Shown: positions 25,579-34,620 of the stretch, in pieces | Position numbering within the stretch: the stretch's first letter is position 1 | How the letters are laid out: every line of letters begins with the position of its first letter | Origin: JASGCL01 sp965203915 | GTDB lineage: Bacteria > Pseudomonadota > Alphaproteobacteria > JASGCL01 | Length of the DNA: 64,000 nucleotides | Reading direction: 5' to 3' | Assembly: GCA_965203915.1 (NCBI GenBank) | Contig: OZ241918.1 | Span: 682,001-746,000 of the forward strand | Position numbers and translations under genes: made by a program | Notes under the pieces: model-generated | The model's database searches: none | Seen by the model: only the letters and a program-made list of their open reading frames with translations | What the model was told of the DNA's origin: nothing

Positions 25579-26694
25579 ATGTTTTACCATTACCTGCCCC
25601 AATTAGACGATATTTATGGGTTTTTTAACGTGTTTCGTTACCTGACCTTTCGGGCCCTGATGGCGATGTTGACCGCCTTTTTATTTTCGCTGTTTTTTTA
25701 TCCGCCCTTTATGTTGTGGTTGCGGGCGCAGCAACATGGCAACAGCAATGTCAGGGCCGATGTGCCAAAGAATCATTTAAAAAAATCGGGCACCCCGACT
25801 ATGGGCGGCATGATGATTATTGTCTCCACCCTTTTCTCGCTTTTTTTGTGGGGCAATGCTCAAAATATCATTTTGTGGGGCGCGGTGGTTGTCTTCACGG
25901 GTTTTGGGTTGATTGGCATGGTGGATGACCTGCAAAAAGTTAAAAAACATAATAAAAAATTAGGGCGCGGCCTTTCGGGAAAATTGCGACTGTTGTTGGG
26001 GGCGGGGTTGGCGGTGATTGGGTTTTGGTTCATCTACCAAGCCAGCCCAAACAAAGACATCGCCACCAGTCTTTATTTTCCATTTTTTAAAGATATAAGC
26101 ATTCAATTTGGTTTATGGTTTTTGCTGGTGGTTTTCTTTGTGATAGTTGGCTCGGCCAACGCGGTGAATTTGACCGACGGGCTGGATGGTTTGGCTATTG
26201 GTCCTATTTTGGTGGTGGCGGCGGTGTTTGGCCTTATCAGCTACTTGGTTGGTAACAGCATCTACGCCGATTATTTGCAAATCCATCATGTGCCCGAAAG
26301 TGGTGAATTGGCGGTTTTTTGCGCCGCCATCATCGGCGCGGGCCTTGGGTTTTTATGGTTCAACGCGCCGCCCGCGATGATATTCATGGGCGACACGGGC
26401 TCCTTGGCTCTTGGTGGTGCCTTGGGTTATATTGCGGTTGCTGTCAAACATGAAATTGTTTTGGGCATGGCGGGGTTTTTGTTTGTGGTGGAGGCCTTAT
26501 CGGTGATGCTTCAAGTTGGTTATTTTAAATATAGCAAAATGAAATATAAGACAGGCAGGCGCATATTTTTAATGGCACCATTGCATCATCACTACGAAGA
26601 AAAAGGTTTGGCGGAAACGCATATTGTCATTCGGTTTTGGATCGTGGCGGGGATATGCGCGCTCCTAGCCCTCAGCACTTTAAAATTGCGTTAG
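25579..26694 (+). CDS. mraY: Phospho-N-acetylmuramoyl-pentapeptide transferase MraY
   Basis: MraY transfers phospho-MurNAc-pentapeptide to undecaprenyl phosphate, making lipid I at the inner membrane. The 371-residue product has about ten membrane segments. Motifs include KKSGTPTMGGMMII (about 73-86), GMVDDLQKVKK (about 113-123), NAVNLTDGLDGLAIGP (the catalytic Asp pair near 195-205), MGDTGSLALGGALG and MAPLHHHYEEKG with the conserved histidines. The frame is open upstream to 25417, but that part lies inside murF; ATG at 25579 matches the family start MFYHYLPQL. Confidence 0.97.
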   Translation: MFYHYLPQLDDIYGFFNVFRYLTFRALMAMLTAFLFSLFFYPPFMLWLRAQQHGNSNVRADVPKNHLKKSGTPTMGGMMIIVSTLFSLFLWGNAQNIILWGAVVVFTGFGLIGMVDDLQKVKKHNKKLGRGLSGKLRLLLGAGLAVIGFWFIYQASPNKDIATSLYFPFFKDISIQFGLWFLLVVFFVIVGSANAVNLTDGLDGLAIGPILVVAAVFGLISYLVGNSIYADYLQIHHVPESGELAVFCAAIIGAGLGFLWFNAPPAMIFMGDTGSLALGGALGYIAVAVKHEIVLGMAGFLFVVEALSVMLQVGYFKYSKMKYKTGRRIFLMAPLHHHYEEKGLAETHIVIRFWIVAGICALLALSTLKLR

Positions 26695-26700
26695 ATCATA

Positions 26701-28077
26701 ATGTTACTGCCTTCTTATCAAAAAAATAAGAAAAAAATATACGTGGTTGGGCTTGGCTTGACGGGGTTGGCGGCTATCAAAACTTTAACAATGGCGGGGG
26801 CAGAGGTTGTTGCCTTCGATGACGATGAAAAAAATCGCCTTGCCGCCAGCCAAGCCAATATTGCTTTGCTCGCCCCCCATGACTGGCAAGCCAGCGATGG
26901 CGTGGATATGTTGCTGCTCTCGCCTGGCATCCCCGCCGAAACATCGCGGGTGAAAATGGCGCACCCCGCGGCGTTACGCGCGCGCGCCCTGGGCGTGCCC
27001 ACCATGGTGGATGTTGATTTGCTGTTTAACGAATGGCATGGGCAGCGCGATTTTGTTTTTATCACGGGCACCAACGGCAAATCCACCACCACCAAATTAA
27101 TAACCCATATCTTGGCGGTCAATCATATGCCCGCGGTGATGGGTGGCAATATTGGCGCGGCGGCACTCTCCCTGCCTGTCTTACCCGACAAGGGTATTTA
27201 TGTTTTAGAATTAAGCTCCTATCAATTGGAACGCATGGTTAAACCCGTGCCACAGGTTGCGGTGCTGCTCAATTTATCTTTTGATCATTTGGAACGCCAT
27301 GACACGATGGAAAAATATCTTGCCATCAAAACAAAAATTTTTTCTTCGGCGGGGGATGTTCCAAAATTATCCATCATCGGGGTGGATGATGAATTTTGCC
27401 GCGCCTATTACGAACAGAACAAAGGCCGATTAAACTTGATACCTATCTCGGGCATAACCCTGCCCGCGGGGGGCGTCGGGGTTCGGGATGGGCAGTTGGT
27501 TGATGCACGCCGCGACAAAAATCTTGGCACCTTGCCCTTTCACCCCGCGCTACAGGGGCCGCATAATGCACAGAACATGGCGGCGGCCTATTTGGTGGCG
27601 GATTATTATGGTTTGGATATCAAAAATATTGTATCGGCGGTGCAAGGTTTCATGCCGCTGCCGCATCGCCAAGAAATGGTGGCGAGCATGGCGGGTGTGC
27701 AATATATCAACGACAGCAAGGCAACCAATGTTGATGCCAGTTTAAAATCCTTGAGCAGTTTTAACAATATCCGTTGGTTGGCGGGCGGGCAATTAAAAAG
27801 CGGCGATCGGTTTGCTGACCTTAAGACGGTTGCAAGCCACATTACCAAAGGTTATTTTTTTGGTGAAGGGGCAAGAAAATTGCAAGCAGAAACCATGGAG
27901 CAAATCCCGAGTATGATTTTTAACGATTTGGCGGAAGCCCTGACCGCGGCGCACCAGGAAGCGCGGGCGGGGGATGTTGTGTTGTTGTCGCCCGTGGGGG
28001 CAAGCTTCGACCAATATAAAAATTTTGAAGAGCGTGGCAATGATTTTAAAAAACATGTTTTGAATTTACAAAAATAA
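26701..28077 (+). CDS. murD: UDP-MurNAc-L-Ala:D-Glu ligase MurD
   Basis: MurD adds D-glutamate to UDP-MurNAc-L-alanine. The 458-residue product has the N-terminal nucleotide-sugar site VVGLGLTGLAAIKTL (about 15-29), SPGIP, the P-loop ITGTNGKSTTTKL (about 121-133), ELSSYQLE, LNLSFDHLERH, the central-to-C-terminal HRQE and YINDSKATNVDA, and SPVGASFDQYKNFEERGNDF at the end. All are family hallmarks. It follows mraY by 6 bases and precedes ftsW by 2. Confidence 0.97.
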   Translation: MLLPSYQKNKKKIYVVGLGLTGLAAIKTLTMAGAEVVAFDDDEKNRLAASQANIALLAPHDWQASDGVDMLLLSPGIPAETSRVKMAHPAALRARALGVPTMVDVDLLFNEWHGQRDFVFITGTNGKSTTTKLITHILAVNHMPAVMGGNIGAAALSLPVLPDKGIYVLELSSYQLERMVKPVPQVAVLLNLSFDHLERHDTMEKYLAIKTKIFSSAGDVPKLSIIGVDDEFCRAYYEQNKGRLNLIPISGITLPAGGVGVRDGQLVDARRDKNLGTLPFHPALQGPHNAQNMAAAYLVADYYGLDIKNIVSAVQGFMPLPHRQEMVASMAGVQYINDSKATNVDASLKSLSSFNNIRWLAGGQLKSGDRFADLKTVASHITKGYFFGEGARKLQAETMEQIPSMIFNDLAEALTAAHQEARAGDVVLLSPVGASFDQYKNFEERGNDFKKHVLNLQK

Positions 28078-28079
28078 AT

Positions 28080-29165
28080 ATGGCACGTTTATTATTCACC
28101 CGCGCGGATAGAGGATTGCTTGCCCGTTGGTGGTGGTCGGTCGATATTGGCACCATCGTGTTGGTTTTTTTGTTGATGGCGATTGGTTTGTTGGCGGTAT
28201 CGTCGAGCATGGCCAACGCCAACACCCCGCCCAATGTTTTTTTTAAGCATATTGTTTTTGTCGTCGGTGCTATCCTAATCATGCTGGGGGTAAGTTTTTT
28301 ATCGCCCCGTCAGGTTAAGGCCTGTTCGGGTGTGTTGTTTTTTGTTGCCCTGACCTTGATGATTTTAATATTGATTAAGGGTGGGCAAGAGGCGAAGGGG
28401 GCGCGGCGTTGGTTGTCGTTGTTTGGATTTGCCTTGCAGCCTTCTGAATTTATTAAACCCAGCTTGGCGGTATTGTTTGCCAATTTGTTTGTGTTGGGCA
28501 AAAAACAAGAACAGGTAATGTTTTATGGCTTGGCGTCCTTTATTTTGTTGTTGGTGGCGGGTTTGTTATTATCGCAGCCTGATATCGGCATGACTATTTT
28601 GGTATGTTCGACATTTTTGATTATTTTATTTTTTGCGGGCACGTCGTTTCGTTTTATATTTCCGCTGTTTATCGCCGCGCTGGTTCTGGTGGTGGTGGTT
28701 TATTATGTTTTTCCGCATGTGCAGGACAGGATATTACATGTGAATGATTACCAAGTAAAAAAATCGCTGGCGGCCTTCGCCAATGGTGGTTTTTTTGGCG
28801 TGGGTTTGGGTAATGGCGTGGTCAAATTAACCTTGCCCGATGTTCACACCGATTTCATTTTGGCTTTGTTGGGCGAAGAATTGGGTTTGGTGCCGACCCT
28901 GCTGATTATTGCTATCTACCCTGTTATCATTTTGAAATGTTTTAAGCGGCTTTATGAAAGCAAGAATAATTTTGTTATTATTGCGGGCGGTGGTTTAACC
29001 TGTCAATTTGGTTTGATTGCGCTTATTAATATTTTTAGCGCGCTTGGGTTAGGACCAACCAAGGGCTTAACCTTGCCTTTTATTTCTTACGGTGGGTCGG
29101 CGATGATGGCGAGCGCGCTGAGCATGGGATTTTTATTGGCACTAACCCGACAAAAAAATGATTAA
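28080..29165 (+). CDS. ftsW: Septal peptidoglycan glycosyltransferase FtsW
   Basis: FtsW polymerises lipid II at the septum as a SEDS-family membrane enzyme working with FtsI. The 361-residue product has about ten membrane segments and the family sequences GARRWLSLFGFALQPSEFIKP (here about 111-131), LLLSQPDIGM, GGFFGVGLGNGVVKLTLPDVHTDF-type loop near 235-260, and LPFISYGGSAMM near the C-terminus. Its length is slightly short of the usual 370-400. The last 8 bases overlap murG. Confidence 0.96.
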   Translation: MARLLFTRADRGLLARWWWSVDIGTIVLVFLLMAIGLLAVSSSMANANTPPNVFFKHIVFVVGAILIMLGVSFLSPRQVKACSGVLFFVALTLMILILIKGGQEAKGARRWLSLFGFALQPSEFIKPSLAVLFANLFVLGKKQEQVMFYGLASFILLLVAGLLLSQPDIGMTILVCSTFLIILFFAGTSFRFIFPLFIAALVLVVVVYYVFPHVQDRILHVNDYQVKKSLAAFANGGFFGVGLGNGVVKLTLPDVHTDFILALLGEELGLVPTLLIIAIYPVIILKCFKRLYESKNNFVIIAGGGLTCQFGLIALINIFSALGLGPTKGLTLPFISYGGSAMMASALSMGFLLALTRQKND

Positions 29166-30369
29166 AAAAACAATGAAAGCAAAAAAAGTGAAAGCAAAAA
29201 TCGCTTCGCCAGCGCAGCAACAATATAAAATATTGTTGGTTTCGGGCGGCACGGGCGGGCATAGTTTTCCCGCCTTGGCGGTGGCGCGGTTGCTTGCCAA
29301 ACATGGCCATGCCCCCAGCATTCTGTGCGAACAACGCGGCTTCGAATATTTTAAGCAGGCTATGGACCAAGAAAAATTAAACTGCCCGATATATTGCTTG
29401 CCGTTAAAAAGTCCGCAAGGCGGCAAAGTAAAAAAAATAATATCCGCCCTGTCGCTCTTGACCAGTATGTTGCCTGCTGCGAAATTGTTGCGCCGCGAAC
29501 GCCCCGATATATTATTGGGTTTTGGTGGCTACATGATGATACCCAGTTTTTTGGTGGCGCGCCTAGGCCGTGTGCCCCATATTTTTTTGGAACAAAATGC
29601 GGTGATGGGTCGCGCTAATCGTTTGTTTAAATCATCCGCCGCGGCGATAGCCACGGGCTTGCCAACCTGCCGCGGGTTGAGCAAGCAAGAAAAAGCAAAA
29701 ACCCACTTTGTCGGCACCCCCATCAAACAAGAATTCTTACAAGCGGGCGAGGATGCAGGGCATAAAACTAGCAAAAAAAATATCACCATATTGGTGACGG
29801 GTGGCTCGCAGGGGGCAAAGGTCTTTGCCGATATTGTGCCGCGCGCTATAGAAAAATTGCTAAAAAAATTGGATGGCACGGCGATAAACATTCACATTCA
29901 ACAACAATGCAAGGCCGAGCAAATCAAGGATTTGGCCATTGCCTATAATAACTTGGGCGTCAAGCATGATATCAAAGATTTTTTTTATGATGTGCCACAA
30001 AAATTGGCGGCGGCGGATATTTTTATTGGTCGCGCGGGGGCATCAACCATAGCCGAGGTTGCCAGCATGGCAAAACCCTCCATCCTTATTCCCTTTCCCT
30101 TCGCGACCGACAACCACCAATATTATAACGCGCGGTTGTTGGCCGATAAAAAAGCTTGCCGCTTGCTTAGCGAAAAGAAAAACAAAACCCCCGCCGACAA
30201 TGAGCAATTAAGCGAAGCCTTGGCTGATGAATTGTTTGACCTTATCCTCAACCCCAAACATCGCCAACAATTAGCCAGCAATATTAAAAACTTTGCTCAA
30301 AAAAATGCTGGTGCTGAATTGATGAAATTGGCTATAAGCGTGGCAAAACAACATAAAAAATCGGCATAA
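29158..30369 (+). CDS. murG: Lipid II synthase MurG (GlcNAc transferase)
   Basis: MurG adds GlcNAc to lipid I on the cytoplasmic side of the inner membrane. The 403-residue product has a Lys-rich N-terminal extension of about 22 residues ahead of the first strand KILLVSGGTGGHSFPALAVA, which carries the GGTGGH lipid-binding loop. Later blocks are GFGGYMMIPSFLVARL, LEQNAVMGRANRL, VTGGSQGAKVF, and GRAGASTIAEVASMAKPSILIPFPFATDNHQ-type nucleotide-sugar binding region near residue 285-315. The start overlaps ftsW; an in-frame ATG five codons later is an alternative. Confidence 0.96.
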   Translation: MIKKTMKAKKVKAKIASPAQQQYKILLVSGGTGGHSFPALAVARLLAKHGHAPSILCEQRGFEYFKQAMDQEKLNCPIYCLPLKSPQGGKVKKIISALSLLTSMLPAAKLLRRERPDILLGFGGYMMIPSFLVARLGRVPHIFLEQNAVMGRANRLFKSSAAAIATGLPTCRGLSKQEKAKTHFVGTPIKQEFLQAGEDAGHKTSKKNITILVTGGSQGAKVFADIVPRAIEKLLKKLDGTAINIHIQQQCKAEQIKDLAIAYNNLGVKHDIKDFFYDVPQKLAAADIFIGRAGASTIAEVASMAKPSILIPFPFATDNHQYYNARLLADKKACRLLSEKKNKTPADNEQLSEALADELFDLILNPKHRQQLASNIKNFAQKNAGAELMKLAISVAKQHKKSA

Positions 30370-30373
30370 AAAA

Positions 30374-31846
30374 ATGACACCTTTCCCCAAAACCGAAGAT
30401 CAATTATCTGACATCGCCAACCCCGCTGCCGCGCGCCCCTTAGGCATAATTTATTTTGTTGGCATCGGTGGTATCGGCATGTCGGCCATAGCCGAGGTTA
30501 TGCACGACCTTGGCTATAAAATAGCGGGCAGCGACAACAGCGAAAATGCCAATGTGATAAGGTTAAAGGAAAAAGGGATCGTCATCAACCTGGGCCAGGA
30601 TAAAAAAAATATTGTCGGGGTTGATACCATGGTGGTCAGCACCGCCATCAAAAAAGATAACCCCGAATATCAGGCGGCGGTGGATTTAAAAATACCCATC
30701 GTGCATCGCGCCGATATGTTGGCAACCTTGATGCGGTTAAAAAAATCCATCGCCATATCGGGCACCCACGGCAAAACCACCACGACATCGTTGATAGCCC
30801 ATATTTTTGTGACGGCGGGGGTGGACCCCATCGTTATTGGCGGCGGTATTATTAACAATTATTCTTCCAACGCCAAATTGGGAAAGGGCGATTGGTTAAT
30901 AGCCGAAGCCGACGAATCCGATGGATCGTTTTTGTTGTTGCCCGCCGCGGTGGCGGTGGTCACCAACATCGACCCCGAACATCTTGACCATTATGGCGAT
31001 TTTGAAAAAGTGAAAATGGCTTTTTATGATTTTTTACGCCGCGTGCCGATTGACGGTTTTGTGGTGGCCTGCCTTGACCATCCTGTCGTGGCGCAATTGA
31101 TTAAAAAAATTAAAGGGCGGAAGATTGTTACCTACGGCATTGCACCGCAAGCCTTGGCGCGTATCAGCAACACGCTGTTCGATGGTGACGGTGCGTTGTT
31201 TGATATAACGATGGATGGCAGCACCGAAAAATCCATCCGTTTGCCATTGTTCGGTTACCATAATGTTAGCAACGCCGCCGCCGCCATTGCGGTGGCGCGT
31301 TCGGCCAATATTCCATGGGCGGATATTCGCACTGCTTTGGAATCTTTCCAAGGGGTCAAAAGACGTTTTACCCTAGCTGGTATTGTGCAGGGTAAGGATA
31401 AAAAAAATATTAAGGTGATAGATGATTATGCTCACCACCCCGTGGAAATTGAAGCCGTGTTATCCGCCGCGCGGCTGGCGTTGCAGGCAAGGGGAGAGCA
31501 AGGCCGATTGGTGGTTATCATGGAACCCCACCGCTACACGCGGTTGCGCGACTTGATGCAAGACTTCTCGCGCTCGCTGTTGAATACCGATTTATTATTT
31601 ATCGCCGATATTTATCGCGCGGGTGAAGCCCCGATAGAAGGGGTGGATGCCGAAGCCTTGCTGGCCATGATACAAAAGGGCGGGCATCGCGATGCCCACA
31701 AATTGTTGTCGACCGAAACGGTTGATGCAATAGCCCAACAATTGGCGAGCAAGCTTCAACCGAACGATATGTTGCTCTGTTTGGGGGCTGGCAATGCTTC
31801 GAAATGGGCCAATGCTTTGCCCGCGGCGTTAGAAAAATTATTATAA
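30374..31846 (+). CDS. murC: UDP-MurNAc:L-alanine ligase MurC
   Basis: MurC starts the stem peptide by adding L-alanine to UDP-MurNAc. The 490-residue product has the Rossmann-like YFVGIGGIGMSAIAEVM (about 27-43), GSDN, the P-loop ISGTHGKTTTTSL (about 130-142), ADESDGSF, TNIDPEHLDHYGDF, and the C-terminal DDYAHHPVEIEAVL and EPHRYTRLRDL. Length is normal (about 460-490). It ends directly at the murB start codon. Confidence 0.97.
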   Translation: MTPFPKTEDQLSDIANPAAARPLGIIYFVGIGGIGMSAIAEVMHDLGYKIAGSDNSENANVIRLKEKGIVINLGQDKKNIVGVDTMVVSTAIKKDNPEYQAAVDLKIPIVHRADMLATLMRLKKSIAISGTHGKTTTTSLIAHIFVTAGVDPIVIGGGIINNYSSNAKLGKGDWLIAEADESDGSFLLLPAAVAVVTNIDPEHLDHYGDFEKVKMAFYDFLRRVPIDGFVVACLDHPVVAQLIKKIKGRKIVTYGIAPQALARISNTLFDGDGALFDITMDGSTEKSIRLPLFGYHNVSNAAAAIAVARSANIPWADIRTALESFQGVKRRFTLAGIVQGKDKKNIKVIDDYAHHPVEIEAVLSAARLALQARGEQGRLVVIMEPHRYTRLRDLMQDFSRSLLNTDLLFIADIYRAGEAPIEGVDAEALLAMIQKGGHRDAHKLLSTETVDAIAQQLASKLQPNDMLLCLGAGNASKWANALPAALEKLL

Positions 31847-32779
31847 ATGTCAGAAGGAAATATTGCATCCATGGCGTCAACCCCCCTGCAAACATTATTG
31901 ACGGGCAAGGTAAGGGGCAAATTGTTGTTCGATGAACCGCTTGCACCCCACACCTGGTTTCAGGTGGGTGGCAAGGCCGATGTTTTTTTTGTCGCCCAGG
32001 ATAGCGATGATGTAAAGGATTTTTTGCAATTACTGCCGCGGGATGTGCCGCTCTTGCCCGTGGGGGCGGCGTCTAACCTGCTGGTGCGCGATGGTGGCTG
32101 GCGCGGCGCGGTGGTAAAATGTGGCAAAGGATTTCAAACCATGAGCCACGAAGCAGGGATGATAACGGCGGGGGCGGCGGTGCTGGATGCCAGCTTGGCA
32201 CAATTTGCCTTGAAAGAAAAAATAACGGGCTTAGAATTTTATTTGGGTATTCCAGGCACCGTGGGTGGGGCGGTGGTTATGAATGCGGGTTGCTTCGGGG
32301 GGGAGACCAAGGACGTCTTGCACCACGCCGATTTCATAACGCGCGATGGTGAACTCATTACCCTGACCCGCGACCAATTACAATTTTCTTATCGTCATTC
32401 GCTTATTCCACGCGGGGCTATTTGTGTGGCCGCTCATTTTACGGCCAAGCCAGGCGATGAAGAAAAAATTCGCGAGACAATGCTAAGGCTGAAGGAAGAG
32501 AAAAACAAAAACCAACCCTTACGTGGTAAAACGGGCGGGTCGACTTTTAAAAATCCCTTGCCGCAACATGCCTGGCAATTGATAGATGCTGTTGGCTTGC
32601 GCGGGCATCGCTTGGGCGGTGCTATCTTCAGTGAAAAACATTGCAATTTTTTAATCAACGATGATAACGCGACCGCCGCTGATATAGAGGCACTGGGCGA
32701 GCGGGCGGTTGCATTGGTGAAAGAAAAATTACATATTAATTTGGAATGGGAAATAAAAAAAGTCGGCGAAAGGAAATAA
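31847..32779 (+). CDS. murB: UDP-N-acetylenolpyruvoylglucosamine reductase MurB (type I)
   Basis: MurB reduces enolpyruvyl-UDP-GlcNAc to UDP-MurNAc with FAD and NADPH. The 310-residue product has TWFQVGGKADVFF (about 37-49), LPVGAASNLLVRDGGWRG (FAD site, about 68-85), GIPGTVGGAVVMNAGCFGGE, SYRHSLIP with the conserved Tyr/Arg, and KTGGSTFKNP containing the catalytic serine. It starts immediately after the murC stop. An ATG nine codons in is an alternative start. MurA, the preceding enzyme, is not in the window. Confidence 0.96.
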   Translation: MSEGNIASMASTPLQTLLTGKVRGKLLFDEPLAPHTWFQVGGKADVFFVAQDSDDVKDFLQLLPRDVPLLPVGAASNLLVRDGGWRGAVVKCGKGFQTMSHEAGMITAGAAVLDASLAQFALKEKITGLEFYLGIPGTVGGAVVMNAGCFGGETKDVLHHADFITRDGELITLTRDQLQFSYRHSLIPRGAICVAAHFTAKPGDEEKIRETMLRLKEEKNKNQPLRGKTGGSTFKNPLPQHAWQLIDAVGLRGHRLGGAIFSEKHCNFLINDDNATAADIEALGERAVALVKEKLHINLEWEIKKVGERK

Positions 32780-32789
32780 ATTTAATATT

Positions 32790-33740
32790 ATGAAAAAAAA
32801 ATATAAAAAAATTGCGCTGTTGCTTGGCGGGCCATCGGCCGAGCGCGAAGTTTCGTTGGTGTCGGGTGCCGCGGTTTATGATGCTTTAAATGCACTGGGT
32901 TATGAAAGCAAAAAATTTGATCCCGCCCGGACTGATGCGGCTTCCCTAGCGCAATTTAAAAAGCAATTGCAAGAATTTGCGCCCGACGCTTGCTTCAACG
33001 CCCTGCATGGTCAGTTTGGTGAAGATGGTGCGGTGCAGGAAATATTGGAATCGCTCAGGATTCCCTATACCCATTCTGGACCCGCGGCTTCGCGCCTAGC
33101 CATGAACAAATTGGCAAGCCTGAATCTCTTTCAGCAACATGGGTTGCCCATTGCCCAACATGAATCTTATGACGCGGCAAAGGTTAATGGATTAACCAGC
33201 AAAGACATAACCATCGGTTTTCCCCTGGTCATCAAACCAATATACGAAGGATCGTCGGTTGGTTTGTATATTGTTAAAACCGAAAGCGCGATGCCCGACC
33301 TATCGTCATGGCATTTTGGCGACGCCTTGATAGAAGAATATATCGATGGGTTAGAATTAACCACCGCGGTGTTGGAAATCGACGGTGTCGCCCGTGCCTT
33401 GGCGGTAACCGAATTGCAACCCAAGCGCGGGGTTTATGATTACAAAGCAAAATACCAAGACGGTGAAACAACCCATGTTTGCCCCGCCGCTATTGCGCCC
33501 GACGTATATCAACAATGTTTGGCGATGGGTTTGGCGGCGCATCGCGCTATCGGCGCGGCGGGTGTCAGCCGCAGTGATTTCCGTTATAACCCCATCAAAA
33601 AACAATTGGTTATTTTGGAAACTAACACCCAGCCAGGCATGACAGCCCTGTCATTGGTTCCCGAACAGGCGAAGTATAAGGATATTTCTTTTACGCAATT
33701 GGTGGAATATATTCTATCAAGTGCCAGTTTAAAATTGTAA
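32790..33740 (+). CDS. ddl: D-alanine-D-alanine ligase
   Basis: Ddl makes the D-Ala-D-Ala dipeptide that MurF uses. The 316-residue product is an ATP-grasp enzyme of normal length: LLGGPSAEREVSLVSG (about 10-25), NALHGQFGEDGAVQ (about 71-84), IPYTHSGPAASRLAMNK, FPLVIKPIYEGSSVGL (about 148-163), GVSRSDFRYN and LETNTQPGMTALSLVPEQA with the second metal and substrate site near the end. It lies between murB and ftsQ, the usual alphaproteobacterial position. Confidence 0.97.
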   Translation: MKKKYKKIALLLGGPSAEREVSLVSGAAVYDALNALGYESKKFDPARTDAASLAQFKKQLQEFAPDACFNALHGQFGEDGAVQEILESLRIPYTHSGPAASRLAMNKLASLNLFQQHGLPIAQHESYDAAKVNGLTSKDITIGFPLVIKPIYEGSSVGLYIVKTESAMPDLSSWHFGDALIEEYIDGLELTTAVLEIDGVARALAVTELQPKRGVYDYKAKYQDGETTHVCPAAIAPDVYQQCLAMGLAAHRAIGAAGVSRSDFRYNPIKKQLVILETNTQPGMTALSLVPEQAKYKDISFTQLVEYILSSASLKL

Positions 33741-33759
33741 TATCAACCTGATAAAAAAT

Positions 33760-34575
33760 ATGAATCATTTTTACCATCGGCTTGCTGGTTTTATGATATT
33801 GACCATCATTCTGGCGACTGGTGGGTTTGTCTATTTTTTTCTCTACCCACCGCTCAACCCCGATAATCGCCTTTATTTTATCACGCCAAGAATAGAATCG
33901 TTGGCGCGGCGTTTGGATTTTGTGTTGCGGTCCACGGCGATAAGCCAAACCACCTTCACTTCGGAACAGGATATTGTTGGCAAGGTTTTGGCCAGCCACC
34001 AAGTTGCCTTGGGCGAAGCCTTGCCGCTTATTCCCGCGCGCTCTATAAAAAAAGAATTGGAAGCCCTGCCCATGGTGTTATCGGCGACAGTGGTGGTGCA
34101 TTACCCCAGCCGCCAATTGCGTATCAATTTTGTGGAACGGCAACCCTTGGCGGTGTTATCGCCGCAAAATAAGATAATCACGCTTGATGGCCGCTTGTTA
34201 CCCCTGCCATCGGCGGGGGGCGATAAATTGAAAGACATCATGCGTGTAAGGAGCGAGGCGCAAAGCGAAGCAGAAGAAGCCAGGTTGATAAAAAACTTTT
34301 TTGAATTATATAATGGCTTGCAAGCCTATAGCCTGTTATTGGATATTGTGAGGGAAGCGCAATTCGTTGGCGGGCGACGTTGGCGTTTGTTTTTGGCGCG
34401 GCCGTTGGGTCATGACGATCTGTTGGTCGAATTGCCAGAAAACCTCACCACGGAAACCTTGGCGCGTTTAAGCAAATTAATATTGGTGGATAAGATTTTG
34501 GATTTAAAAATTGCCAAGCTTGACCTTAGACTTGAAAACCAAACTTTGGTGAGGTTATTATCGCCCAATAAATAA
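33760..34575 (+). CDS. ftsQ: Cell division protein FtsQ
   Basis: FtsQ is a bitopic inner-membrane protein that links early and late divisome proteins. The 271-residue product has a very short cytoplasmic tail, a membrane segment at about 8-30, a POTRA domain (about 55-125, with VLASHQVALGEALPLIPAR and VLSATVVVHYPSRQLRINFVERQPLAVL-type beta strands) and the FtsQ/DivIB domain. Cytoplasmic tails in alphaproteobacterial FtsQ are usually longer. It is placed between ddl and ftsA as usual. Confidence 0.92.
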   Translation: MNHFYHRLAGFMILTIILATGGFVYFFLYPPLNPDNRLYFITPRIESLARRLDFVLRSTAISQTTFTSEQDIVGKVLASHQVALGEALPLIPARSIKKELEALPMVLSATVVVHYPSRQLRINFVERQPLAVLSPQNKIITLDGRLLPLPSAGGDKLKDIMRVRSEAQSEAEEARLIKNFFELYNGLQAYSLLLDIVREAQFVGGRRWRLFLARPLGHDDLLVELPENLTTETLARLSKLILVDKILDLKIAKLDLRLENQTLVRLLSPNK

Positions 34576-34620
34576 CAGAAGATAATAACAAAATACAAAG
34601 TAAATGAGCTATAATAAAGA